From contig QLUI01000011.1 in assembly GCA_018725345.1 (NCBI GenBank), positions 1 through 14,947 of the forward strand: 14,947 bases of DNA, written 5' to 3'. This DNA comes from Bacillota bacterium. Lineage in GTDB: Bacteria; Bacillota; Dethiobacteria; Dethiobacterales; Dethiobacteraceae. The position numbers were made by a program, and so were the translations under genes. This document shows positions 1-6,869 of the stretch, piece after piece. Position 1 is the first letter of the stretch, and every line of letters starts with the position of its first letter. The notes under the pieces were generated by a model. The model saw only the letters and a list, made by a program, of their open reading frames with translations. It ran no database searches and was not told the DNA's origin.

Positions 1-136
1 TGTAGTGCTCGATCCGTCTATATTATTATTTTTTATGCCAAGGCGGTGAAAGACACGGCACATTTCAAAACCGAGATCGATGTAAGGATATAAATTATGG
101 AATAACTACGCAGATACAAATCTAAAAATAAGGAAT

Positions 137-189
137 GATAAAAAAGACGCTTCGCGTTTTTTTGTAACAGATGAAGCGTCTTTTTTATC
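137..189. terminator. Bidirectional rho-independent terminator
   Basis: A perfect 17-bp inverted repeat (137-153 with 173-189) surrounds a 19-base loop. The core is AAAAAAGACGCTTC / GAAGCGTCTTTTTT, so each strand ends in a run of six T after a GC-containing stem. It could end transcription from a gene left of the window, or minus-strand transcription from the right. It closely resembles the terminator at 905-947. Confidence 0.7.
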
Positions 190-275
190 CGCTAGGGGAC
201 GGCGCCACATCGCGTTGGTCTGACGGTCCTTTTGCACCCCGCAAGAATAAGGGGGAATCCCCCAAAACAACCCCC

Positions 276-321
276 TTGCATAGGATCGTAGCTTCCCTGT
301 AGGATATAATTTCCTATGCAA
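276..321. repeat. 10-bp inverted repeat in a structured intergenic patch
   Basis: TTGCATAGGA (276-285) and TCCTATGCAA (312-321) are perfect inverted copies 26 bases apart. TAGGA (300-304) can instead pair with TCCTA (312-316). Just upstream, GGGGG (251-255) can pair with CCCCC at 259-263 or with CCCCC at 271-275. The patch can therefore adopt competing folds. No protein or known RNA family is recognised; it could be a small RNA, an operator or element debris. Confidence 0.4.
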
Positions 322-342
322 TAAAAAACCTAACGAGAACAC

Positions 343-371
343 TTGTTCTGAAAGGAAATATGTGCTATAAT
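343..371 (+). promoter_or_regulatory. Sigma-A type promoter of the coiled-coil gene
   Basis: TTGTTC (343-348) and TATAAT (366-371) are separated by exactly 17 bases. The -10 is preceded by TGC, giving an extended -10 (TGnTATAAT). The GTG start follows 34 bases downstream with an AAGGGGG ribosome binding site (391-397). This is the best promoter match seen in the window. Confidence 0.75.
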
Positions 372-405
372 TAATAATAAGGAAAACGGGAAGGGGGAAT
401 TACCC

Positions 406-726
406 GTGGTAAGAACAGATTTTGAAAAATTAGTGTTGGAAAAACTGGACAGCCTGCAAACCGACGTATCAGGCCTAAAAGAAGATGTTGGCATCTTAAA
501 ACAGGACGTATCAGGCCTAAAAGAAGATGTTGGCATCTTAAAACAGGATTTCGTTCGTTTCTCAGTCAAACAGGATATGATTTTTGAGCAAACAGCCGGT
601 CTTTTAGAATTCAAGATCGAGACAAAGTCGACACTTGCTGAAATCCGGGATACGCAAAAAACGGTTATACACATCCTAGGCGAACATGAAGTCGAGATAC
701 GCAACATAAAAAGACGAGCTTTATAG
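406..726 (+). CDS. Small coiled-coil protein with duplicated 14-residue heptad block
   Basis: This 106-residue soluble protein has no signal peptide or membrane segment and no recognised enzymatic domain. Residues about 10-50 form a heptad pattern with V and L at a/d positions. The block DVSGLKEDVGILKQ occurs twice in tandem (residues 20-33 and 34-47), encoded by two perfectly identical 42-bp units. The C-terminal half is charged and also predicted helical. The GTG start at 406 is supported by AAGGGGG eight bases upstream and by the strong promoter at 343-371. A similar small coiled-coil type (repeated short D-V/L-K heptads) is seen in Firmicute accessory regions; its function is unknown. It is monocistronic and followed by IS-like hairpins. 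It probably oligomerises or acts as an adaptor, but no function should be assigned. Confidence 0.75.
   Translation: MVRTDFEKLVLEKLDSLQTDVSGLKEDVGILKQDVSGLKEDVGILKQDFVRFSVKQDMIFEQTAGLLEFKIETKSTLAEIRDTQKTVIHILGEHEVEIRNIKRRAL
463..546 (+). repeat. Perfect 42-bp tandem duplication inside the coiled-coil gene
   Basis: Bases 463-504 and 505-546 are identical, including synonymous positions, and keep the reading frame (14 codons, two heptads). Each unit contains a 6-bp hairpin AAGATG-TTGG-CATCTT (482-497 and 524-539). Perfect identity points to a recent duplication or a copy-number-variable locus. Confidence 0.95.
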
Positions 727-771
727 TCACAGCCGGACTTTCTGTCGTACTGTATTTTTAAGGAAACATTT

Positions 772-879
772 AGCAAAGTGAACTCGTTTTAGCTTTGCTG
801 AAACATCGGGGAATCAGGTGGAGAGTCTACTCCACCTGATTAAAAATTCCCACCTACGCTTCGCTTAGAGGTGGGAGTC
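772..879 (+). mobile_element. IS200/IS605-like right-end remnant or structured RNA
   Basis: Three hairpins stand in a row: 772-778/793-799 (7 bp), 812-823/830-841 (12 bp, 6-base loop) and 848-855/869-876 (8 bp). The last has arms TCCCACCT and AGGTGGGA around ACGCTTCGCTTAG, and is followed by GTCTT. That loop and stem closely match, from memory, the palindrome at the right end of IS200/IS605-family (TnpB/OrfB) elements in Firmicutes, where it forms the end of the TnpB guide RNA scaffold. No tnpA or tnpB lies upstream; the nearest gene is the coiled-coil ORF. This would be a solo end or decayed copy. The family assignment rests on motif recognition only. Confidence 0.45.
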
Positions 880-904
880 TTAACCCAAAAGAAAAACCAA
901 GATA

Positions 905-947
905 AAAAAAGACGCGTCCTTAGCAAAAATCTCAAAGCGTCTTTTTT
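905..947 (-). terminator. Rho-independent terminator downstream of the ywmB remnant
   Basis: An 11-bp stem (905-915 with 937-947) reads AAAAAAGACGC ... GCGTC followed by seven T on the minus strand, so it fits the end of the minus-strand ywmB transcript. It is also T-rich on the plus strand and may serve the region to its left. Bases 948-1018, between it and ywmB, hold only T-rich sequence with no gene. Confidence 0.65.
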
Positions 948-1018
948 ATTTTATGTCTTAGCTTTTGACGAGTTGCGCAGGTTTAGGTTAACTTTTTTTG
1001 TTTTTTTCTTGCTAAATA

Positions 1019-1772
1019 TTAGTAGCTTCCGTGAATGACCGGAAAACCGGCCGTCAGCAAAGTTTTCTCGCAGAAATCGTCATAACGTACCGCCAAATTT
1101 AAATTAAAACGCTGACCATCAACGAGAATTTCATTCTTTAATAGATGTGTATGAGCTGTAAGACTAATCAATTCCTCCCCCTCTATCCCCTACATCTCTG
1201 TTGCCCCAATAGTTCTCAGTGCCCTTCTGGCAATTCGCCCCATTTCTTCCGCCGTCCTTTTACCCGGAAGCTGACCAGTCAAGAAAACGCTAATTGAAGA
1301 CTAAGGTGGCAAGCGGAAGAATCAGCTAATTAAGCTACGTAACCATTGTTTTGATTTTCTCAGGATTGGAATCTCGACCGACAATCAGCAGATATGTTTT
1401 GGGACGATTGCCCAAGTCAGCAGAGCCGGGATTACTTTGGACTACCAGCTGAGCTTCCGCCCCAGACGACGTCAAACCTGTAACCTCCAAAACACGATAT
1501 GTTTCCCCTTCCCCCCGCTTTACTTCGCCCCCCATTAGTCCCAGTTGCTCGCCTACGTCAAGCATAATTCTCTCAAGCTCAGCCATGGTACGGTAGTCAT
1601 CACCGATGATGGCATAAAACTGCGCCTCACCTGCCAAGATTTCTGCCCCGGCACTCCTTAAAAGCACCTGGAGCACTTGAACTTCCTCCATATCCTGGCC
1701 GGTAAATCTAAATACTATCACCAACAAACTAACCAGGCAAACAAGTACGTCTGCTTTTTTTCTCCAATTCAT
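1019..1772 (-). pseudogene. Broken ywmB (TATA-box-binding-like fold family, DUF1779)
   Basis: The intact N-terminal part runs from ATG at 1772 (GGAGG eight bases upstream) to a stop at 1335-1337. It has an N-terminal hydrophobic segment, as in YwmB proteins. The C-terminal part is still readable in another frame: a segment with FLTGQLPGK and RRALRTIGA, then ILVDGQRFNLNLAVRYDDF and GFPVIHGSY ending at TAA 1019-1021. NLN-A-RY and G-PVI are the usual YwmB C-terminus. Joining the parts needs removal of one extra A in the AAAA tract at 1349-1352, and read-through of TGA (1322-1324), TAG (1301-1303) and TAG (1190-1192). The full span gives about 250 codons, the normal family size. The role of YwmB is unknown; in Bacillus it lies between the F-ATP synthase operon and murAA-spoIID. 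The C-terminal domain can no longer be made, so it is probably inactive; sequencing error cannot explain four lesions easily. Confidence 0.85.
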
Positions 1773-1904
1773 TCTTAATACCTCCGTACCGTTATCATTG
1801 GCAAATTTTTCCCAGTTTAAACCATCTGTATGTTAAATATGAACGCGGAAGGATAAAAGATGTTCCACTTTTTTTAATGCAGAGATGCACAGTGCGCAAA
1901 GTTA

Positions 1905-1913
1905 TGATATAAT
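1905..1913 (+). promoter_or_regulatory. Extended -10 promoter of the PhoU-like gene
   Basis: TGATATAAT is a perfect extended -10 (TGn plus TATAAT at 1908-1913), 67 bases upstream of the ATG. No good -35 stands at 16-18 bases (ATGCAC at 1885-1890 is weak), as is common for extended -10 promoters. The ribosome binding site AAGGAGG precedes ATG 1981. Confidence 0.6.
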
Positions 1914-1980
1914 ACCTATAGTGACGACAGTCGCTTAGAGCTGTGCGCGTACACTAAGAGAAGTATGAAGGAGGATTTTA

Positions 1981-2592
1981 ATGAAACAGAAAATTGTGAA
2001 TACCTCTGCCACTGCCGCCCTAGAGCAATTGATTTCTGAGCTTGGCGAAATGTTTACCGAAATAAATACCGCCTTTACACAGCACCGATTATCCTTGAAA
2101 TACAAGCAAGCCACTGATGATTCAGCCAAGCAGATCCGCAAATGCCTTGTCACACTGTCGGAAGCGACAAAAGAATTAAGCGGTGCTGAAGCACTAGCTA
2201 TTCATGGCATCGCAATAAACCTGAGCAAGGTTTTCTATGGCGCATTACGCCTGATCAATCAAGTGGAGAGCAAAATTAATAATAAAGTGCTCTTTAGTGA
2301 AGAAGCCGTGGCTGAAATGAACAGGCTGTTGAAGCGAAGCAGCGACTTATTACCGCATGTGGCTGATGCCTTGCGCACTTGCAATGAACTGATAGAAAAG
2401 CACGTTGAAAAAGAAGTGGAAGAGTTGCGGAGTTATGCCGCTAACAGTACTTTGGCCCATGAAGACCGTCTATGCAAAAAAGTTTGCCAACCCAAGGCTG
2501 CTGTAATCTACCTCCAAATGCTCCAACACATACAAGATATTCTCTGGCATTTTAGGGCGCTTGCATGCCATGACGGCATCTCTTTCCACTAA
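1981..2592 (+). CDS. Stand-alone PhoU-like helical protein
   Basis: This 203-residue soluble, almost entirely helical protein has no membrane segment or signal peptide. From about residue 65 to the end it resembles one PhoU-type three-helix domain, like the C-terminal tail of NptA-type Na+/phosphate cotransporters. Visible features are LSGAEALAIHGIAINLSKVF, then FSEEAVAEMNRLLK, an E/K-rich third helix with HEDRLCKK, and a final segment IYLQMLQHIQDILWHFRALA matching the usual PhoU end (domain helix with HI..IA-like ending). PhoU proteins bind metal clusters and tune phosphate uptake, but no transporter or Pst gene is present here. It has its own promoter, faces the V-ATPase operon tail to tail, and sits between that operon and ywmB. 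Role inferred: regulator or accessory of phosphate or ion transport. The domain assignment is likely, the function is not proven. Confidence 0.7.
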   Translation: MKQKIVNTSATAALEQLISELGEMFTEINTAFTQHRLSLKYKQATDDSAKQIRKCLVTLSEATKELSGAEALAIHGIAINLSKVFYGALRLINQVESKINNKVLFSEEAVAEMNRLLKRSSDLLPHVADALRTCNELIEKHVEKEVEELRSYAANSTLAHEDRLCKKVCQPKAAVIYLQMLQHIQDILWHFRALACHDGISFH

Positions 2593-2650
2593 TAGCAGAT
2601 AGTATCTAGTTTGCCGCGTAGGAATGCTACCTTGTTTTGTGCACTTTATC

Positions 2651-2698
2651 AAGTATAACGAAGGCCGCCGTGATTTCACGGCGGCCTTCGTTATACTT
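2651..2698. terminator. Shared terminator of the convergent PhoU-like gene and V-ATPase operon
   Basis: A perfect 22-bp inverted repeat (2651-2672 with 2677-2698) has the four-base loop ATTT and a GC-rich centre (GGCCGCCGTG / CACGGCGGCC). Plus-strand transcripts leave it into a T-rich stretch (TTTATTTTACTTTTT). On the minus strand the sequence after the stem is not a clean T run, so termination of the ATPase operon may be less efficient or rely on the long stem. It lies 4 bases beyond the ntpD stop codon. Confidence 0.8.
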
Positions 2699-2702
2699 TA
2701 TT

Positions 2703-3341
2703 TTACTTTTTATCTCCGCGGACAATGTCTTTGATTTTCATCAGACGAACTAGCGCACCCCGTTCATTTTCATCCAGCTTCATGCTGATATACTTGATGG
2801 TATGCTGAAGTTGCGGAATGAGAACGTGCTCCAAAGCGTTAACACGGCGGCGAGTTTTATCAATCTCGTCCGCCAGCAGGTAGACCGCCTTTTCCAACTC
2901 AGCCAAGTGAATCAAACGCGGCAACACCTTGGCCAGTGTGTCAATGGAAGAATCCAGCTCCCCGGAAGTATTGGCAAACCCGTACGACATGGCATCGCCT
3001 GCAGCATCTTTATCTTCCAGGTTGGCGATTTGCGGGACATTCACGCTCATCACATTCTTCGTTTTAACTTCTACTTTCACCGCTGCTTTAGGATACATGA
3101 TCGCTTCTTCGAGCGTTTCCCCCGACATAACAGCACTGGCCAAAAGAAAGTTAGCAAAAGAAAGGGAAAGCTCCCTTTCAACAATGGTGCGCAACTCCTT
3201 ATTTTCCCGTACTAATTTAAGAAAAACGCGCATCAACTCATCGCGCTTGTCTTTAAGAAGTTTATGGCCGCGCTGAGCCATTTTAAGCCGTCCTTTTAAA
3301 CGGTTAAACTCCATCCTTGTAGGGTTTACGCGGATTTCCAT
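2703..3341 (-). CDS. ntpD: V/A-type ATPase subunit D (central rotor shaft)
   Basis: Subunit D forms the coiled-coil axle inside the A3B3 head and, with F and C, couples ATP turnover to rotation of the membrane ring. The 212 residues fit the family length. The N-terminus shows the hallmark RVNPTRMEFNRLKGRL, followed by a long helix. A central segment (about 85-115) forms the short hairpin domain, and the C-terminal helix begins with the conserved EIDKTRRRVNALEHVLIP (about 159-176). The ATG at 3341 lies 3 bases after the ntpB stop; its ribosome binding site AAGGGGGAG overlaps the end of ntpB, so translation is coupled. It is the last gene of the operon, ahead of the hairpin at 2651-2698. No defects seen. 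Confidence 0.97.
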   Translation of the reverse strand: MEIRVNPTRMEFNRLKGRLKMAQRGHKLLKDKRDELMRVFLKLVRENKELRTIVERELSLSFANFLLASAVMSGETLEEAIMYPKAAVKVEVKTKNVMSVNVPQIANLEDKDAAGDAMSYGFANTSGELDSSIDTLAKVLPRLIHLAELEKAVYLLADEIDKTRRRVNALEHVLIPQLQHTIKYISMKLDENERGALVRLMKIKDIVRGDKK

Positions 3342-3344
3342 ACC

Positions 3345-4724
3345 TTACTCCCCCTTGACGGGCAGGTACTTTTCTAAATACTCATCGCGAACACGCTTAA
3401 GTTCCGTGCGGGGCAAAAGAGCCAGCAGTTCCCAACCGATGGTGAGAGTATCAACAATGCTGCGGTTTTCATTTTCGCCCTGTTTAATGTAGCGATTTTC
3501 AAACTCATCAGCAAAACGGGCAAACATCTTGTCGGAATCACTGAGTGCCGCCTCTCCAAGAATTGCCGCCAGTTCTTTCGCCTCTTTACCACGCGCATAA
3601 GCAGCATAAAGCTGGTTTAAGACGTCGGCATGGTCTTCCCGTGTCTTGCCTTTGCCAATCCCTTTATCTTTCAGACGGGAAAGGGACGGCAGGACATCCA
3701 CAGGGGGGTAGATACCTTTCCGGTTTAAAGAACGGTTAAGCATAATCTGCCCTTCCGTAATGTAGCCTGTAAGGTCAGGAATCGGGTGTGTCTTGTCATC
3801 CTCTGGCATGGTAAGGATGGGGATTTGGGTAATGGAGCCTTCACGGCCACGGATCCGACCGGCCCGTTCATAAAGCGTGGCTAAGTCGGTATAGAGATAC
3901 CCGGGATAACCGCGGCGACCAGGGACTTCTTTTCTGGCGGCTGAGATCTCGCGCAACGCCTCAGCGTAGTTAGTCAAATCAGTCAAGATAACGAGCACAT
4001 GCATCCCTTTTTCATACGCCAAATATTCAGCGCAGGTAAGCGCCATCCGCGGGGTAGCAATCCGTTCAATGGCTGGGTCGTCCGCCAAGTTGATAAACAG
4101 GACGGAACGATCGATGGCACCTGTTTTCCGAAAGTCGGAGATGAAGAAGTCAGCTTCTTCAAAGGTAATACCCATGGCAGCAAACACCAAAGCAAATTTA
4201 CCCTCGCCGCCGAGCACCTTAGCCTGACGAGCAATTTGCGCCGCCAGACGGTTATGAGGCAAACCGGAGCCGGAAAATATTGGCAGCTTCTGTCCCCGTA
4301 CCAGAGTATTTAAGCCATCAATCGTAGAAACGCCAGTCTGAATAAACTCAGACGGAAAGTTACGCGCGTAAGGATTCAGCGGCAACCCGTTAATATCCAA
4401 GCGCTGTTCTGGAATAATTTTGGGCCCATCGTCCCGCGACCGCCCCAGACCGTCAAAAACGCGCCCCAACATATCCATGGAAACCGGCAGCTCAATCCCT
4501 TTGCCCAGGAAGCGAACTTTTGATCCTCTTACGCTCATCCCGCTAGTCCCTTCAAAAATCTGAACCAGCGCTTTGTCAGCGTTTACCTCCAGCACACGGC
4601 CGCGGCGCGTTGAACCGTCCTTTAGCTCAATTTCAGCAAGCTCGCCAAATTTGATGCCTTCCACCTGTTCAACAAGCATCAAGGGGCCGATAATCTCTGA
4701 AACAGTACGATACTCTTTTTGCAT
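3345..4724 (-). CDS. ntpB: V/A-type ATPase subunit B (non-catalytic head subunit)
   Basis: Subunit B alternates with A in the A3B3 head and supplies the arginine finger to the catalytic site. The start was set at ATG 4722-4724 (MQKEYRTVSEIIG) because GGAGGA lies six bases upstream; a longer frame reaching 4790 would run into ntpA. This gives 459 residues, the usual length (E. hirae NtpB 458). As in the family, the P-loop is replaced by FSGSGLPHNRLAAQIARQ (about 150-167). Other landmarks are EVPGRRGYPGYLYTDLATLY (about 266-285) and LPSLSRL, placing the predicted arginine finger at R350, the same number as in E. hirae. The gene is 16 bases downstream of ntpA. No sign of damage; assignment is secure. 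Confidence 0.98.
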   Translation of the reverse strand: MQKEYRTVSEIIGPLMLVEQVEGIKFGELAEIELKDGSTRRGRVLEVNADKALVQIFEGTSGMSVRGSKVRFLGKGIELPVSMDMLGRVFDGLGRSRDDGPKIIPEQRLDINGLPLNPYARNFPSEFIQTGVSTIDGLNTLVRGQKLPIFSGSGLPHNRLAAQIARQAKVLGGEGKFALVFAAMGITFEEADFFISDFRKTGAIDRSVLFINLADDPAIERIATPRMALTCAEYLAYEKGMHVLVILTDLTNYAEALREISAARKEVPGRRGYPGYLYTDLATLYERAGRIRGREGSITQIPILTMPEDDKTHPIPDLTGYITEGQIMLNRSLNRKGIYPPVDVLPSLSRLKDKGIGKGKTREDHADVLNQLYAAYARGKEAKELAAILGEAALSDSDKMFARFADEFENRYIKQGENENRSIVDTLTIGWELLALLPRTELKRVRDEYLEKYLPVKGE

Positions 4725-4740
4725 GGTGGCTCCTCCTTCC

Positions 4741-6534
4741 CTACGCGTACTGCTGCTCGAAGTCGTCGCCACCGGTAGTAAGACCGGCAATCTGCTCCTT
4801 CAGGGCAGCTTCAATTTTATCTATCTGAGCCATATCGCTTTCTGCCAAATAGCGGGCACGAGCGATTTGATCGCGAACAGGAAGGTTTAAAATCTCCAAG
4901 AGGTTAGCGCCCCGCTCAGCCGCCCGTTGTGCTTCGTGATGAAATGCCATAATTACTTTTATCATCTTAAACTGCTTCTCAAGAGACGCATAGGTGTCTA
5001 CTTCGTGGAAGGAATTCTGGTGCAAAAAGTCTTCCTTGATGGATTTAGCAGTTTCCAAGACAAGGCGTTCCTTCTGGGAAAGGGCATCAACACCTACTAA
5101 GCGTACAATCTCCTCCAGCTCCGCTTCTTCCTGTAAAATACGCATGGCTTCGCCGCGCGATTCTACCCACTCGCCGCCTAAGTTATTGCGGTAGAAATCA
5201 TCGAAGGTGTCAGTATAAAGCGAATAAGACAACAGCCAGTTAATCGCCGGAAAGTGACGACGATAAGCAAGGGCGGCGTCCAGACCCCAAAATACTTTTA
5301 CGATTCGCAGAGTATTCTGCGAGACTGGCTCGGAAAGGTCACCGCCGGGAGGCGATACGGCACCTACGGCAGTCAGAGCGCCAACGCGGCCATCACCTCC
5401 AAGGCAAGTCACTTTGCCGGCTCTCTCATAAAACTCAGCAACACGGGAACCGAGGTATGCCGGATAACCCTCTTCACCAGGCATTTCTTCCAAACGACCT
5501 GACATTTCACGCAGAGCCTCTGCCCAGCGGGAGGTGGAATCTGCCATAAGCGCCACTGAGTAGCCCATGTCACGAAAATATTCAGCCAGGGTGATTCCGG
5601 TGTAAATGGAGGCTTCGCGGGCGGCTACGGGCATGTCCGATGTGTTGGCGATCAACACTGTCCGCTTCATCAAAGGCTCACCGGATTTAGGGTCTTTTAG
5701 TTCAGGAAATTCGTTTAACACGTCTGTCATTTCGTTGCCACGCTCGCCGCAACCTACATAGACCACTATTTCTGCGTCTGCCCATTTGGCCAACTGATGC
5801 TGCGTTACAGTTTTACCGGAGCCGAAAGGCCCAGGGATACAGGCGGTGCCTCCCTTGGCTACAGGGAAGAACATATCCACAACGCGCTGGCCTGTCAAGA
5901 GCGGCTCGTTGGGGGAAAGTTTCTCTGCGTAAGGACGGCCTTTACGTACCGGCCATTTTTGCATCATCTGCACATCTATTGTTTTGCCGTCTTTTTTAAG
6001 CTTGGCGATGGTCTTAACCACAGTGGCTTCGCCGCTATGAAGAAACGAGATCTTGCCACTCACGCCGGGTGGAACCATAATTTTGTGGAGAACCAGAGTT
6101 GTTTCCTGAACCGTCCCCAACACGTCCCCAGCTTGTACTTCGTCGCCCACTTTTGCTGTAGCCACAAAGTTCCACTTTTTATGACGGTTTAATGATTCTA
6201 CCTCAACACCGCGGATAATCCTAGGGCCAATCTGGTTAAAAATTTCGTCCAAGGGACGCTGAATACCATCGTAGATGGACTCAATCAAACCAGGTCCCAA
6301 TTCCACACTCAGGGGAATGCCGGTAGAATATACCGGTTCGCCGGGGCCAAGGCCACTTGTTTCTTCGTAGACCTGAATGGACGCACGATCTCCCCGCACT
6401 TCGATAATTTCACCAATCAGACGCTTGTCGCTGACGCGTACCACATCAAACATTTTGGCGCCCGTCATATTTTCGGCGACGACAAGCGGGCCGGAAACCT
6501 TGACGATCTTACCCACATTTTCCGTATTGGTCAA
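4741..6534 (-). CDS. ntpA: V/A-type ATPase catalytic subunit A
   Basis: The catalytic subunit binds and hydrolyses (or makes) ATP at the A/B interface on the cytoplasmic side. Its 597 residues fit the V/A family (E. hirae 593). The N-terminal beta barrel (1-70) is followed by the bulge domain found only in V/A-type A subunits (about 115-190). Walker A is GPFGSGKT at 235-242 (K241), with catalytic Glu264 and Arg265 in GCGERGNE. EEMPGEEGYPAYLGSRVAEF (349-368) is also typical. The start is TTG at 6532-6534: the next gene upstream (subunit F) stops at 6537, GAGGG is nine bases before, and NVGKIVKVSGPLVVA is the expected N-terminus. All catalytic residues are present, so activity is expected. It lacks the beta-barrel-only arrangement of F-type beta, excluding an F1 beta identity. 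Confidence 0.98.
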   Translation of the reverse strand: MTNTENVGKIVKVSGPLVVAENMTGAKMFDVVRVSDKRLIGEIIEVRGDRASIQVYEETSGLGPGEPVYSTGIPLSVELGPGLIESIYDGIQRPLDEIFNQIGPRIIRGVEVESLNRHKKWNFVATAKVGDEVQAGDVLGTVQETTLVLHKIMVPPGVSGKISFLHSGEATVVKTIAKLKKDGKTIDVQMMQKWPVRKGRPYAEKLSPNEPLLTGQRVVDMFFPVAKGGTACIPGPFGSGKTVTQHQLAKWADAEIVVYVGCGERGNEMTDVLNEFPELKDPKSGEPLMKRTVLIANTSDMPVAAREASIYTGITLAEYFRDMGYSVALMADSTSRWAEALREMSGRLEEMPGEEGYPAYLGSRVAEFYERAGKVTCLGGDGRVGALTAVGAVSPPGGDLSEPVSQNTLRIVKVFWGLDAALAYRRHFPAINWLLSYSLYTDTFDDFYRNNLGGEWVESRGEAMRILQEEAELEEIVRLVGVDALSQKERLVLETAKSIKEDFLHQNSFHEVDTYASLEKQFKMIKVIMAFHHEAQRAAERGANLLEILNLPVRDQIARARYLAESDMAQIDKIEAALKEQIAGLTTGGDDFEQQYA

Positions 6535-6536
6535 AG

Positions 6537-6869
6537 CTAACTACCCTCTTTCCCAAATAAAATATCAGCGCCAATGGCTTTTTCTGCATTTTTCTTGATC
6601 TGCATCATCCCCAGACCCAAGGAACCCTGGTTGTTTGGGATGAGCACAACGGCCGGCAGGAGCCTTTTGTTCAGCTCTTTTAGCTGTGGTTGAATCTGTT
6701 CCGCCACGGCTTCAGTAATGCAGACAACAGCAACTCTTTCCCGCATAATTTCACCTAAAGCGCGGGCCGCTTCGTCACCGCCGGTAACCGGATATGTGGC
6801 GACGCCAAGCGCTTTAAAACCCAAAATAGAGTTTTTATCGCCAACTACCGCTACCTTATACATAGACAT
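6537..6869 (-). CDS. ntpG: V/A-type ATPase subunit F (rotor)
   Basis: Subunit F (NtpG in E. hirae naming) binds the central shaft D and modulates rotation. The protein is about 110 residues with a Rossmann-like alternating fold. YKVAVVGDKNSILGFKALGV at the N-terminus and the acid-rich middle (VAVVCITEAVAEQI) are family hallmarks. Three starts are possible: GTG 6872, ATG 6869 and ATG 6863. ATG 6869 is chosen because GGAAAGG lies seven bases upstream; ATG 6863 gives the shorter MYKVAVV start. All overlap the end of ntpC, so the two are translationally coupled. Its stop lies 2 bases before the TTG of ntpA. Confidence 0.95.
   Translation of the reverse strand: MSMYKVAVVGDKNSILGFKALGVATYPVTGGDEAARALGEIMRERVAVVCITEAVAEQIQPQLKELNKRLLPAVVLIPNNQGSLGLGMMQIKKNAEKAIGADILFGKEGS

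Larger units (their letters stand above)
1..405. other. Left-edge stretch without a convincing gene
   Basis: No gene in the first 405 bases can be supported. Bases 1-93 are open from the window edge on the plus strand, ending in TAA at 91-93 (tail ...AHFKTEIDVRI). They are also open on the minus strand (...GFEMCRVFHRLGIKNN...), so a truncated gene on either strand is possible but neither is recognised. The rest holds a terminator-like hairpin (137-189), a structured G/C-tract and inverted-repeat patch (241-321) and the promoter of the next gene (343-371). Confidence 0.5.

Noticed and set aside
1..93. Partial plus-strand reading frame open from the window edge (and an open minus-strand frame over the same bases)
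   Set aside because: Neither 30-residue translation is recognised, both strands are open, and there is no start or ribosome binding site in view, so no gene was called.
305..310. TATAAT upstream of the coiled-coil gene as a second promoter
   Set aside because: The nearest -35-like hexamer (TTGCAT, 276-281) is 23 bases away, too far, and the motif lies within an inverted-repeat patch.
463..546. CRISPR-like repeat
   Set aside because: There are only two directly adjoining copies with no spacers, and they lie in frame within a coding gene.
330..776. 148-codon minus-strand frame opposite the coiled-coil gene
   Set aside because: It is the complement of a gene with a strong promoter, ribosome binding site and heptad pattern on the plus strand; its repeated Cys/Phe/Ser blocks are only the shadow of the 42-bp duplication.
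812..841. 12-bp hairpin as a rho-independent terminator
   Set aside because: Neither strand has a T run directly after the stem; it fits better as part of the hairpin series resembling an IS right end.
2802..3276. Two long plus-strand frames opposite ntpD
   Set aside because: They lack family features and lie entirely opposite a clear subunit D gene.
4725..4790. Longer N-terminus for subunit B
   Set aside because: The extra 22 residues overlap the end of ntpA, look like translated ribosome-binding-site sequence, and the family N-terminus begins at ATG 4724 with GGAGGA correctly placed.
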